Of a DNA stretch of 42,317 bases, positions 8,374 to 16,539 are shown one piece after another (the first letter of the stretch is position 1; each line of letters opens with the position of its first letter). This DNA comes from Verrucomicrobiota bacterium (GTDB lineage Bacteria > Verrucomicrobiota > Verrucomicrobiia > Verrucomicrobiales > Akkermansiaceae). The notes beneath the pieces were generated by a model, which was not told the DNA's origin, did not search any database, and saw only the letters and a list, made by a program, of their open reading frames with translations. The translations under genes were made by a program, and so were the position numbers. The DNA lies in the NCBI GenBank assembly GCA_026397725.1, contig JAPLUI010000396.1, positions 1 through 42,317 of the forward strand, in the 5' to 3' direction.

Positions 8374-8826
8374 ATGCTGGTGGCCATGGCATGCAGGTGG
8401 AATTATCTAACATTATTGGCATGGGGCTTGCGGGTTGGGCTGGGGCTATGGTTTGTTTGGAGCGGCAGCCAAAAGGTTTTTGTCAGCGGCTTGGACCGCT
8501 TCACGCAGGATATTGCGAATTACCAAATGGTGGGGGCACCGCTGGATGCCCTGGCGGCCTACACGTTGCCGTGGGTGGAACTGGTGGCGGGCCTGTGTCT
8601 GGCGCTGGGTTTGCTGCGGCGGGGGACGATTCTGGTGTGTTGTGGCTTGGTGGCGGCGTTTGCCACCGCGATCGGGTGGGCGTGGTACCATCAACTCAAC
8701 ATCGCCTGCGGCTGCCACGGCAGCGATGCGCCAATCCGGTACTGGTGGAAGGTGCTGGAATTTGCCGCTTATTATGCAGGGTTTGGTTTCCTGTGGTGGA
8801 TGGAAACGCGGCGCCTGAGAAAATGA
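8374..8826 (+). CDS. MauE/DoxX-like membrane protein
   Basis: A 150-residue inner-membrane protein with four predicted helices (about 13-30, 58-76, 78-98, 125-143). The pattern LRVGLGLWFVWSGSQKV, then a lumenal TLPWVELVAGLCLALGL, then a CGCHG motif matches the MauE/DoxX-like family, members of which include quinone-linked redox helpers and proteins of unknown role. The CxC pair (near residue 110) may be redox active or bind metal. ATG at 8374 is used; ATG at 8386 is an alternative. The eight-G run just upstream could vary in length and alter expression. The KH-domain gene follows after 116 bp; no functional tie is evident. Confidence 0.75.
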   Translation: MLVAMACRWNYLTLLAWGLRVGLGLWFVWSGSQKVFVSGLDRFTQDIANYQMVGAPLDALAAYTLPWVELVAGLCLALGLLRRGTILVCCGLVAAFATAIGWAWYHQLNIACGCHGSDAPIRYWWKVLEFAAYYAGFGFLWWMETRRLRK

Positions 8827-8942
8827 GCTGCATGGCGGCATGATCGACATACCAAACGGACTGCGTGGAAGCGCCGCAGCGGTCAGGAACCCCCAAGCTT
8901 GGCCTTGCGCGGAGCGCCAAGCCAGTGCATGATCGCTGCGGC

Positions 8943-9245
8943 ATGAAGACAGTCACCGATAAGTTGAGGAACTTTCTCCAGTATGTGGCCGTCAAGTTGA
9001 TTGACGATCCGACTCAGGCGCAGTTGAAGGTGGCGGAGCTGGGGCCCAAGCGCTTGCGCTTCAAGCTGGTTCTGGCGCAAGCCGATGTGGCGATGCTGAT
9101 TGGGCGCAACGGCTTCACCGCCTCCGCCGTCCGCAGCGTGCTCAAGGCCGCCGCCGAGCGCGAGGGCGTGCAGGTGTCCCTGCAAATCCACTCGCATGAG
9201 GAAGAGGCGGAGATGATGGCCAGAGAGGGCGGGGGGGGGAAGTGA
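8943..9245 (+). CDS. KH-domain RNA-binding protein (KhpA-like)
   Basis: A 100-residue protein with a single type II KH domain. The RNA-binding GxxG loop is GRNG in MLIGRNGFTASAVRSVLKAAA, followed by a helix and a short beta strand (VQVSLQI). KhpA proteins bind RNA, often with KhpB, and influence cell division and translation in other bacteria. I start at the ATG at 8943 because residues upstream of it are not family-like; a longer frame begins at 8865. The last codons contain a run of nine G (9231-9239) just before the stop, giving a Gly-rich tail. Any change in run length would shift the stop codon. Confidence 0.85.
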   Translation: MKTVTDKLRNFLQYVAVKLIDDPTQAQLKVAELGPKRLRFKLVLAQADVAMLIGRNGFTASAVRSVLKAAAEREGVQVSLQIHSHEEEAEMMAREGGGGK

Positions 9246-9579
9246 GGAGATCGCGGATGGGAGGATGGAAGATGGCGCAACTCGATGGGTTGCCTCGTGA
9301 TGATGCGAAGTCCTGGCGAGGTGTTGCTGCGGATCCAGGTACCGGTCGGATGGGCGGTGCCGTGAGAGATCGCTTCTGCGATAGTTCTGCGATGGTTCCT
9401 GGTGTATTATCAAAAAACTGCTTGAGTCTCTCCCGAGGGTACTGATTTTCCGATCCCTCCCGCTAAACTCCGCCCGCGCCACATGCTCAATCAGACCGAA
9501 TCTGGCTGCATGACTTGCCTCTTGGGCCGCTCCGAGCCGCTTTGCCTTGATTGCGTCGGAAGTTCTTAAACCCCTGTCC
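9246..9579. other. intergenic before helicase relic
   Basis: About 330 bp with no supportable gene. It contains AT-richer phrases (TGTATTATCAAAAAACTGC at about 9402) and two TTCTGCGAT steps. No terminator-like hairpin with a T tract was seen after the KH gene. Confidence 0.4.
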
Positions 9580-9970
9580 CCTGCCTCCGCATCACCGAGA
9601 TCCTCGTCGGCATCTTTCTGAAACGTCACATCGGCGGCGTCCTGACATTCCGCTACCCGGACTGCCCGCCACTGCTGCCCCTGGCCCCCCACGCCGCCCC
9701 GCGCAGCTCATGGTTCGATGGCGACAAGCGCATGATCCTTGAGCGCGAGCCCCATGCGAAAAACGCCTTCGCCAAAGTCCTCACCTGCCACGGACTCTCT
9801 CCGCTTCACGAACATTCCCCTGCGACAAGCTCGCTGACGGCCACGTCCGCTTTCCCGCCCGCCGTTTCCTCGATCTGGTTGAACAAGTCCGCCACCTGTT
9901 CCACGGCATTCTCGCCGATGACATGGGCCTCGGCAAAACCCTCCTCAAATTATTTTCCCGTCCCCAGATA
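9580..9970 (+). pseudogene. SNF2-family helicase relic (N-terminal/Walker A part)
   Basis: One frame reads EILVGIFLKRHIGGVLTFRY, then PLAPHAAPRSSWFDGDKRM and ILEREPHAKNAF, ending near CHGLSPLHEH. After a one-base frame slip near 9820 the next frame reads CDKLADGHVRFPARRFLDL and GILADDMGLGKTLL. The last motif is helicase motif I (Walker A) of SNF2/Swi2 ATPases, preceded by the pre-helicase region seen in large verrucomicrobial SNF2 proteins. The sequence then loses homology and runs into the end of pyrC. A complete protein would be about 1000 residues, so this is a truncated, frameshifted fossil. Assignment rests on motifs recognised by eye. Confidence 0.6.
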
Positions 9971-10006
9971 TGCAAAGCGCTTCACGCCCGTCGCGAAGCC
10001 TGCCTT

Positions 10007-11284
10007 TCATCTCTCCAGCAGCACCTCATCCCCCAAGACCACCAAGTCCACCCTGCCGCGCAGGGTTTGATTGAGGAATGGGGTGTTGCGGGATTTGGAT
10101 TGCATGAACTCCGCAGTGAAGGTGGTTGCGGCGTCAGGATCGAACAGCACCAAGTCGGTCGCTTGACCTTCGGCGATGCTGGCGACGGGCAGGCCCATGA
10201 GTCGGCGAGGTTCGGCGGAGAAGCGTTTGATGAGCAGATCCCAAGCAAAGACACCCGTGGCGACGAAGTGGTGATAGAGTGAGACCAAGGCGGTGTCGAG
10301 GCCGGTGATGCCATTGGGCGCACTGATGAAATCCTGGGCTTTCTCAAACGGCGTGTGCGGCGCGTGATCGGTGGCGATGAGATCGAAGACGCCGTCGATG
10401 AGTCCTTGCAGGAGCGCTTCAGTGTCCGCCTTGGTGCGCAGTGGCGGGTTCATCTTGTAGTGGGTATCGAAGTCGCCGAGGTGTTCCTCGGTGAACAACA
10501 GGTGGTGGGGGGCCACCTCGGCGGTCACCCTGACATCACCGCGGGTTTTCCACCAGCGGACGGTTTCCATGCCGAGCTTGCTGGAGACGTGTTGGATGTG
10601 AATGTGGGCACCGGCGGCATGGGCGAGGCGGATATCGCGATCGATGATGATTTCCTCGGCACAGGCGGGTGAGCCCTTGATGCCGAGGCGGTAGCTGGTG
10701 ACGCCGTCGTTGAGCGCGCGCGGTCCGGCCAGCTCGGCGACCTCGCAGTGACTGGCGAAGAACATGCCGAATTCCCCGGCGTATTGCATCGCCCGCAGCA
10801 GCACGGCAGGGTCGGCGGTGGTATCGCCATCATCGGTTAGCATGGTCACGCCGAGGGCACGCATGCCATCAATCGCGGCGAGTTCCTTGCCCAGGCGGCC
10901 CTTGGTGACGCACCCGGCGGTGAGCACCGGAATGCGGGCGTTGCGGCGGGCGGATTCCAGGACACTGGCGACGACGGTGGTGGAATCGATCGCCGGACTC
11001 GTGTTAGGCATCATGACGACGCCGGTGACGCCACCATTGATGGCGGCCGCGCTGCCGGTGGCGATGGTTTCCTTGGTCTCGAAGCCGGGTTCGCGGAAGT
11101 GGACATGCGCATCAAACATGCCCGGCATGAGAATCCGGCTGCGGGCGTCGATGATGCGGGCGGCCGCCGGGGCGGTTAGACCGGGCCCGATTTGTTGGAT
11201 TTTGCCGTTGGCGAGAAGCACATCGGCCGGCGTGAGGGTGGGGGAGTGTGCCGAGGCAAGGCGGGCGTGTTGGATGAGGAGCAT
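10007..11284 (-). CDS. pyrC: dihydroorotase
   Basis: A 425-residue type I dihydroorotase, the third step of de novo UMP synthesis: cyclisation of carbamoyl aspartate to dihydroorotate, in the cytoplasm. The amidohydrolase metal ligands are visible: DAHVHFREPG (His60, His62), the Asp in MLTDDGD (151/152) that replaces the bridging carboxylated Lys in class I enzymes, ASHCE (His179), HIQHVSS (His232) and ATDHAPHT (Asp306). Substrate contacts FREPG and MNPPLR are intact. Length is typical. It follows pyrB after 67 bp, and class I PyrC often partners with PyrB. It is the last gene of the cluster, and its 3' end borders the SNF2 relic. No Shine-Dalgarno sequence is seen. Confidence 0.95.
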   Translation of the reverse strand: MLLIQHARLASAHSPTLTPADVLLANGKIQQIGPGLTAPAAARIIDARSRILMPGMFDAHVHFREPGFETKETIATGSAAAINGGVTGVVMMPNTSPAIDSTTVVASVLESARRNARIPVLTAGCVTKGRLGKELAAIDGMRALGVTMLTDDGDTTADPAVLLRAMQYAGEFGMFFASHCEVAELAGPRALNDGVTSYRLGIKGSPACAEEIIIDRDIRLAHAAGAHIHIQHVSSKLGMETVRWWKTRGDVRVTAEVAPHHLLFTEEHLGDFDTHYKMNPPLRTKADTEALLQGLIDGVFDLIATDHAPHTPFEKAQDFISAPNGITGLDTALVSLYHHFVATGVFAWDLLIKRFSAEPRRLMGLPVASIAEGQATDLVLFDPDAATTFTAEFMQSKSRNTPFLNQTLRGRVDLVVLGDEVLLER

Positions 11285-11351
11285 GGGGGAAATCAGGCTG
11301 GAATTCTGGCGCGGCGGGCGGTTTCGGCGCTGAGATGGGCCGGTCTGCGAC

Positions 11352-12278
11352 TTATTCTTCTTTCGCTCCCGGCTTGAGCCAGTAGAGCACGGCCATTCTG
11401 ACGGCGATGCCGTTTTCGACCTGGTCGTTGATGAGCGAACGTTCGTAATCCATGACGGCGTCGCAGAGTTCGACGCCGCGATTCACGGGGCCGGGGTGCA
11501 TGATATAAAGACCGCGCTGGCGAATGTCGGCGAGACGGGCCTCGGTGATACCGTAGAGGCGATGGTATTCGCGCAGACTGGGGAAGTATTGCACATCCTG
11601 CCGCTCCATCTGTACGCGCAACAGATAGACGAAGTCCGGCGCCCAGGCCATGGCCTCCTGATAGTCGGTGAAGCGCCGGATGTTTTCGGGGCCGATCTTG
11701 GGCACCAACGAACCGGGACCGAGGAAAGCGACTTCGACGCCGATCTTCTGGAGGATGGTGCTGGTGGAACGGGCGACGCGGGAGTGCAGGATGTCGCCGA
11801 CCAGCAGCACCCGCTTGCCGGTGGGAGCGGGGAATTTTTCCTTGATGGTGAAGGCATCCAGCAAGGCCTGGGTGGGATGGGCGTGGGCTCCGTCGCCCGC
11901 ATTGATGACCGAGGCGCGGGTCAGGCGGGCAATGGTGCCGGGCAGTCCGGCGCGGCTGTGGCGGACGATGATGAAATCCGAGCGCATTGCCTGCAAGGTC
12001 TCGATGGTTTCTCTAACCGACTCGCCCTTGGTGATGGAGGAATGGGCCACATCGAAGTTGGTGACGTCTGCGGAGAGGCGTTTGGCGGCGACCTCGAAGG
12101 AGGAATGGGTGCGGGTGCTCGCCTCGTAGAACAGCATGAGCACGGATTTTCCCTTGAGCGCCGGGACTTTTTTCACCGAGCGGGTGAAGAGTTCCTTGAA
12201 CGGGATGGCTTGATCGAGGAGGTGCTCGATCTCCCCGCGCTCAAGGGAGGCAATGTCTAACAGGTCTTTACGTGGCAT
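11352..12278 (-). CDS. pyrB: aspartate carbamoyltransferase catalytic chain
   Basis: Condenses carbamoyl phosphate and aspartate, the committed step of pyrimidine synthesis. The carbamoyl-phosphate site is YEASTRTHSSFEVAAKRL (Ser-Thr-Arg-Thr), with HPTQALLD and HPGPVNRGVE in the expected order. I place the start at 12278 (MPRKDLLDIASLE), giving 308 residues, the normal length. A longer start at 12317 adds 13 low-complexity residues. With the 12278 start the gene overlaps the end of the upstream membrane-protein gene by 11 bp (ATGCCACGTAA), which implies translational coupling. No pyrI-like regulatory chain is present in the window. PyrR, encoded two genes upstream, could control expression. 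Confidence 0.95.
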   Translation of the reverse strand: MPRKDLLDIASLERGEIEHLLDQAIPFKELFTRSVKKVPALKGKSVLMLFYEASTRTHSSFEVAAKRLSADVTNFDVAHSSITKGESVRETIETLQAMRSDFIIVRHSRAGLPGTIARLTRASVINAGDGAHAHPTQALLDAFTIKEKFPAPTGKRVLLVGDILHSRVARSTSTILQKIGVEVAFLGPGSLVPKIGPENIRRFTDYQEAMAWAPDFVYLLRVQMERQDVQYFPSLREYHRLYGITEARLADIRQRGLYIMHPGPVNRGVELCDAVMDYERSLINDQVENGIAVRMAVLYWLKPGAKEE

Positions 12279-13080
12279 ACCGGAGTTGGGGGAGGTAATG
12301 GAGGACGGCGAAGACAAGGGCGAAGAACACGATGATGGCGATGAAAGCAGCGTGGTGGTGCGAGAGGGATTTCTTGAAGTAGATGAAAGCGGCGATGGGC
12401 AGCGCCGCGAGCGTGCTGCCGGTCAGAATATGATAGCCGCTGCTGCATGAGGTGCCCAAGGTGTAGGACTCGGTCAGGCGCGAGAGCCAATCCAGCAAAG
12501 TCGGCGCGGCCGCCCCCCCGATGGCCAGGATGTAGCCCAGGGCAATGAGTGGCGGCGGTGCCAGGGCAGGTAGCTCAAAGCCACCCTGGGAGATTGCCGC
12601 CAGCGCGTCGCGGCGACGGATCTCCGCGATTTCCTGCTCACTGTGGCGGTAGGCGGGAAGCTTGCCTTCCGTGGGAATCGGCTTGGGGGCGGTGGCGGTG
12701 GCAGGGGTCGGCAGATGGTCGGATCGTTTCAGCGAATGGATGGGTCTGGACGGTTTGGGGGCGGCGAGTGGAATAACCTGGGAGGGTGCCGTCCCGAGGG
12801 GCACCACGCCAGGGACGGGCGCCTCCGGCACCGGCTCAACGAGGAGCTGGGGAGGACTTTCGGAGCGCTTGAGCGAGTGGACGGGCAGCGGGGGAGGGAT
12901 GCGCGGAGTGAGGTCAGGCAGCCGGTGATCCTGACTTGGCGCGAAGGTTGTCTCCGCGTGCAGCGGGATGGGCGGAGGTAGCTGCGGGACGGCAACGACG
13001 GCGTCCGGCAGAATGCCGAGACTCTCGCGGAGTTTTTCGAGTTCCTCCGGGGTTTTCTTGCGCTGCGGGATTGAAGTCAT
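12268..13080 (-). CDS. proline-rich membrane protein inside the pyr cluster
   Basis: A 270-residue protein I cannot assign to a known family. Residues 1-25 are charged (QRKKTPEELEKLRESLG), then 25-140 are rich in Pro/Ala with two copies of one motif, VHSLKRSE (67-74) and IHSLKRSD (114-121). A short charged helix (EQEIAEIRRRDALAAIS, 148-164) follows, then three likely membrane helices (about 177-198, 217-236, 244-264) with a TSCSSG turn between the first two. The probable topology is a long cytoplasmic tail with a C-terminal membrane anchor. The gene starts in a 4-bp ATGA overlap with pyrR and ends 11 bp inside pyrB, so it is co-translated with them. A structural or regulatory role is unknown. 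Confidence 0.8.
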   Translation of the reverse strand: MTSIPQRKKTPEELEKLRESLGILPDAVVAVPQLPPPIPLHAETTFAPSQDHRLPDLTPRIPPPLPVHSLKRSESPPQLLVEPVPEAPVPGVVPLGTAPSQVIPLAAPKPSRPIHSLKRSDHLPTPATATAPKPIPTEGKLPAYRHSEQEIAEIRRRDALAAISQGGFELPALAPPPLIALGYILAIGGAAAPTLLDWLSRLTESYTLGTSCSSGYHILTGSTLAALPIAAFIYFKKSLSHHHAAFIAIIVFFALVFAVLHYLPQLRYAT

Positions 13081-13607
13081 GGGTGCTGGTTTTCTATAAT
13101 GCGAACTTCGTCGATGCCATCGGTTTTTTCCAAGGCCACCAGGACATGGTCGAGGCGGCGGGTGTCGAGGGTGATGCCAGTGTAATCGGGTTGAATCGGC
13201 ATTTCGCGGTGGCCGCGGTCGATGAGCACGGCGAGTTCCACCTTGGCGGGCCGACCGTAGTCGGAGAGCGCATCGAGGGCGGCGCGGATGGTGCGACCGG
13301 TGAACAGCACATCATCCACGAGAATGACATGGGCACCTTCCATCTGAAACGGGATGTCGGATTCCTGCAACTTCGGGTTTTCGTGAAGGTGCCCGAAATC
13401 GTCGCGGTAGAGGGAGATGTCGAGCATGCCGAAATTGAGTTCGCGATCGTCTTCGGCGAGGCGGGTGAGCACGCGCTCCGCCACCTCATCGCCGCGGCGT
13501 CGAATGCCGACCAGCGAGATGGGAAGGCCCGCGGTTTTTTCGCGAATGGCTTCGGCCAGGCGGTCCACGCCGGCGGCGATGTCTGCTGCACTAAGGGTGA
13601 CGGGCAT
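13077..13607 (-). CDS. pyrR: PyrR, pyr regulator / uracil phosphoribosyltransferase
   Basis: A 176-residue PRTase-fold protein. Members bind UMP and pyr mRNA to cause attenuation, and also convert uracil plus PRPP to UMP. The PRPP loop HVILVDDVLFTGRTIRAALDA (93-113) is intact. The SLYRDD segment (65-70) and DRGHREMPIQ, both typical of PyrR rather than Upp, are present. The C-terminus overlaps the next gene by 4 bp. I see no clear PyrR-type antiterminator hairpins in the short gaps of this cluster, so the regulatory mode here is open. It is 36 bp downstream of purD. Confidence 0.93.
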   Translation of the reverse strand: MPVTLSAADIAAGVDRLAEAIREKTAGLPISLVGIRRRGDEVAERVLTRLAEDDRELNFGMLDISLYRDDFGHLHENPKLQESDIPFQMEGAHVILVDDVLFTGRTIRAALDALSDYGRPAKVELAVLIDRGHREMPIQPDYTGITLDTRRLDHVLVALEKTDGIDEVRIIENQHP

Positions 13608-13643
13608 GAGGGTGAAAAGGGAAAGGGTGAGGAGCTTGGCTGG

Positions 13644-14897
13644 TTAGGTGAAATGGAGGATGCCGATATCGCGGCGGCGTTGGAGACCCTCGAAGTGAAT
13701 GAGATCCGCAGCGGCGTGAGCCTGGGCCACGGCCTCGGCACGCGTGACGGCACTGGCAACGACGGCCAGCACGCGGCCACCGTGGGTTTCCCAGTCGCCC
13801 GCGGCAGTCTGGCGGGTGCCCGCGTGATAGATGCGGGCGCTGCCAGCGGTCCCGAGGCCGGCAATGCGCTCGCCGCTGTGCGCTGAGTTCGGGTATCCGG
13901 CGGAGGCGAGGATGACGCAGACGCTCCAGCCGTCATCGAATGCGAGCAGGTCGCGGCGAAGCTGCCCCTGCGCCCCGGCGAGGCAGAAACCGGCCAAATC
14001 CCCGCGCACCAGCGGCATCACGGCCTGGCATTCGGGGTCGCCGAAGCGGCAGTTGTATTCGATCACCTGCGGCCCGCTGGGGGTGAGCATGATCCCGAAG
14101 TAAAGGAACCCGCGATAGGGGAGTCCCTCGCGGCACAGCCCGGCGACGGTCGGCTGCACGATCTCCGTTTCGATGCGGCTGAGGGTTTCCGGGGAGACGA
14201 GTTGCCGACTGGCCACCGCCCCCATGCCGCCGGTGTTAGGACCGCAATCGCCATCGCCGATCCGCTTGTAATCGCGGGCCGGCGTGAAAATGAGATAGGT
14301 TTCGTCAACGATGGCGGCAAAGACGGACACTTCCGGGCCGGTGAGGCATTGCTCAACCAGCACGCGGCCCGCGCCGAAGCGGCGGCGGACCAAGACTTCC
14401 TCAAGAAACTCGCGAGCCGACGCGGCGTCAGGGCAGACGGCGACCCCCTTGCCGGCGGCCAGACCGTCGAACTTGAGCACGGTGGGGTACTCGTCGGCGA
14501 TGGTGGCCAGGGCCTCGTCAAAGGTGCCGCAGGCGGTGGCACGGGCGGTGGGGATGCCATTGCGAAGCAGGAAGCCCTTGGCGAATTCCTTGCTGGCTTC
14601 GAGTTGGGCGGATTCCTTGGGCGGCCCCCAGCAGGGGATTCCCGCCTTGGCGCAGCCGTTGGCGAGGCCCTCGCCGGTGACGAGGTAGCTTTCCTCACCG
14701 GCGATGCAGAGGTCGATGGCGTGGGATGGCATCCACTCTAGCAACGATTCCAGGCCACTGGCCGGCACCGGTTGGGCCAACTCGAAGATCGCGTCGCTGC
14801 CGGGAAAACAAAACAATTCGGGCGGCTCCGGTGATTCCGCCAGCGCCCGCACCAGCGCGTGTTCGCGCCCACCTTTGCCTACGACCAAAATTCTCAT
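13644..14897 (-). CDS. purD: phosphoribosylamine-glycine ligase (GARS)
   Basis: A 417-residue ATP-grasp enzyme of purine synthesis that makes glycinamide ribonucleotide. The N-terminal domain starts with VVGKGGREHAL (5-15). The ATP-grasp core contains FDGLAAGKGVAVC, VEQCLTGPEVSVFA, DYKRIGDGDCGPNTGGMGA and the Mg-binding VIEYNCRFGDPE. The C-terminal tail (AHAAADLIHFEGLQRRRDIG) is typical. ATG at 14897 gives the classical N-terminus. It is the first gene of the purD-pyrR-pyrB-pyrC run, an unusual link of purine and pyrimidine genes that would let one promoter serve both. Confidence 0.95.
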   Translation of the reverse strand: MRILVVGKGGREHALVRALAESPEPPELFCFPGSDAIFELAQPVPASGLESLLEWMPSHAIDLCIAGEESYLVTGEGLANGCAKAGIPCWGPPKESAQLEASKEFAKGFLLRNGIPTARATACGTFDEALATIADEYPTVLKFDGLAAGKGVAVCPDAASAREFLEEVLVRRRFGAGRVLVEQCLTGPEVSVFAAIVDETYLIFTPARDYKRIGDGDCGPNTGGMGAVASRQLVSPETLSRIETEIVQPTVAGLCREGLPYRGFLYFGIMLTPSGPQVIEYNCRFGDPECQAVMPLVRGDLAGFCLAGAQGQLRRDLLAFDDGWSVCVILASAGYPNSAHSGERIAGLGTAGSARIYHAGTRQTAAGDWETHGGRVLAVVASAVTRAEAVAQAHAAADLIHFEGLQRRRDIGILHFT

Positions 14898-15083
14898 CCG
14901 CGCCCATTATCGTGGAAAGCGGCTTTCGACTCAACCCCGAATCTTTCCAATTTGAGTTCTTCATGAATTGCGGCGGCGATTCCTGTCTCCGGCGGCACCC
15001 GCAGTTCCGGGGTCTCTCCGGCCCTGGCCATGCCGACCCGCCGCAGCGCATGTCGGCCTTTCCAACCAAAGCACCTACGCCAC
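14898..15083. other. intergenic, yicC to purD
   Basis: A 186-bp gap on the leading side of purD; the purD promoter should lie here if the cluster is not read through from yicC. No clear -35/-10 pair or palindrome stands out to me. A GC-rich phrase rich in CGGCGGCACCCGCAG-like steps is present. Confidence 0.3.
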
Positions 15084-15959
15084 TTACTCCACATTCTGGA
15101 CCTGCTCGCGGATTTTCTCGAGTTCGGTTTTCGCTTCGACGATGGTTTGGGCGATGGCCGCGTCATTGGCCTTGGAGCCGATGGTGTTGAATTCGCGGAA
15201 AATCTCCTGGCAGAGAAAATCCAGGGCGCGGCCCGGCGGTTCGGTGGCAGCCATGTATTCACGGAATTTCGCCAAGTGGGAATCCAGGCGCGTGAGTTCC
15301 TCGGTGATGTCGCAGCGATCCGCGAAGATCGCCAGTTCCTTGACCACCCGGTCATCCGCCGGATCGAGTTCGAGTTCGGCCTCGCGCAAGCGCTTCAGCA
15401 GAAGGTCGCGCTGCCGGAGCGGGCGGGCCGGGGCACCGCTGGCGATGCGCTGCGTGAGGGCTTCGAGCATGCTCAACCTGGCCGCACAATCGGCCAGGAG
15501 ATCCGCCCCTTCGCGGGTCCGCATGGTGGTGAGTTGGGCGAGCGCCTCATCGAGTGCCGGTTCGATGGCCGCCCAGGCGCTGGTGGCGTCCACTTCCCGC
15601 GTGCCAATCGCCAGCATGCCGGGCTGGCGGAGGTAATCCGCCGCACTTGGCAGCACCCGGCGTCCTATCAATTTCCCCAGCTCATCGAAAGCCGCCTCAA
15701 AGGCGCTGGCGAGCGTTGCGTCCACCCGCACGGCCGCAGGCCAGCCCTGTGCGTGTTCCAGACTGACTGTCACTTGCACCCGGCCTCTGGAAATGGCCGA
15801 TTGCACCTGCTTCCGCACGAGTCCTTCCAGATCCGTCAGTTCCCGCGGCAATTGCACGACCACCTCCGCCTGCTTGCGGTTCACGGTGCTGAGTTCCACT
15901 TTCGCCAACCAGACTCCGGTCACCGCAGTCCCTCGTCCAAATCCTGTCATTGAGCGCAT
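15084..15959 (-). CDS. yicC: YicC-family endoribonuclease-like protein
   Basis: A 291-residue cytoplasmic protein of the YicC/YloC family, whose E. coli member is an endoribonuclease acting on small RNA. The start is set at the ATG at 15959 because it yields the family hallmark N-terminus MRSMTGFGRG; a longer open frame extends to 16115 but is not family-like. The C-terminal DUF1732 part is conserved: DSHLAKFREYM, ELTRLDSHL, GRALDFLCQEIFREFNTIGSKAND and a terminal coiled helix (KTELEKIREQVQN). It lies 186 bp upstream of purD on the same strand. YicC is often next to gmk; that partner is not in the window. Confidence 0.92.
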   Translation of the reverse strand: MRSMTGFGRGTAVTGVWLAKVELSTVNRKQAEVVVQLPRELTDLEGLVRKQVQSAISRGRVQVTVSLEHAQGWPAAVRVDATLASAFEAAFDELGKLIGRRVLPSAADYLRQPGMLAIGTREVDATSAWAAIEPALDEALAQLTTMRTREGADLLADCAARLSMLEALTQRIASGAPARPLRQRDLLLKRLREAELELDPADDRVVKELAIFADRCDITEELTRLDSHLAKFREYMAATEPPGRALDFLCQEIFREFNTIGSKANDAAIAQTIVEAKTELEKIREQVQNVE

Positions 15960-16061
15960 GCCCCGAGCCTGCCCCGCACCCGGCCATCCGCCAAGCCAAA
16001 CCGTTCCGGACGGACCAGAAATGTCCATACTTTGACCGAGCGGGTGTCGGATGCAGCCAAT

Positions 16062-16100
16062 GCGGTGTGGCACTGCGCTTCCCACCGCACGCCATACTCT
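16062..16100. repeat. dispersed palindromic repeat, copy 2
   Basis: GCGGTGTGGC followed by CTGCGCTTCCCACCGC and a CATACTCT end, matching the element at 175-266. Here only the one arm is present, so it may be a partial copy. Confidence 0.45.
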
Positions 16101-16294
16101 ATCCTGCCCATGCACGCGCCAGCCTGCTGGCCGGAGGAGGGCTTCGCCCGCTCACCACCTTTCGCCCTTGCCCCCCATGCCGCAGTCCACGGCCTCCGCT
16201 CCGCCCCACCCGGGCACTCATCATCATTTTGCCAAGCTCTTGATCATCTCACGGGTGGCTGAGGTCACCATCAAATATTTTTTGAAATTTGTGA

Positions 16295-16323
16295 TTGACA
16301 CCCCCCCCAAGCGTTGTCTAGGT
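16295..16323 (+). promoter_or_regulatory. possible promoter with a C8 tract in the spacer
   Basis: A consensus -35 (TTGACA, 16295-16300) is followed directly by eight C (16301-16308). At the right distance is only a weak -10 (TCTAGG, 16317-16322). A homopolymer between -35 and -10 is a known phase-variation design in pathogens; here it is inferred from position alone. Confidence 0.3.
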
Positions 16324-16539
16324 GTTTTCGTTATCGATGAGGAGGCCAACTTCATTCCGGCGCTGCTGTGGATCTTTCAACGGCTCTGCGGGGTCTCGGG
16401 ATGGGGATCTGGCAACCCCGGAGTCAGGAATCAGGAATGGAAAATCGGAAACCAGCAACCAACCAACCAGCAACCAAACTGCCCAACCACGCGCAAGCGT
16501 CCTCAAATCAAAAATCAAAATCCGGAGCATCAAACCGTC

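Larger units (their letters stand above)
15960..16539. other. upstream region of the LamG protein gene
   Basis: 580 bp between divergent yicC and the giant LamG protein gene. Left to right: the dispersed repeat copy at 16062-16100; a phrase at about 16180 (CATGCCGCAGTCCACGGCCTCCGCT) that has a near match at about 32919-32960; a candidate promoter with a C8 tract at 16295; and AACCAGCAACCAACC-type microsatellite steps at about 16452-16485. A GGAG lies 12 nt before the start codon, one of the few Shine-Dalgarno-like sites in the window. I see no gene here. Confidence 0.45.

Noticed and set aside
15960..16115. A longer start for YicC at 16115
   Set aside because: The extra 52 residues are not conserved-looking, and the family hallmark MRSMTGFG begins at 15959.
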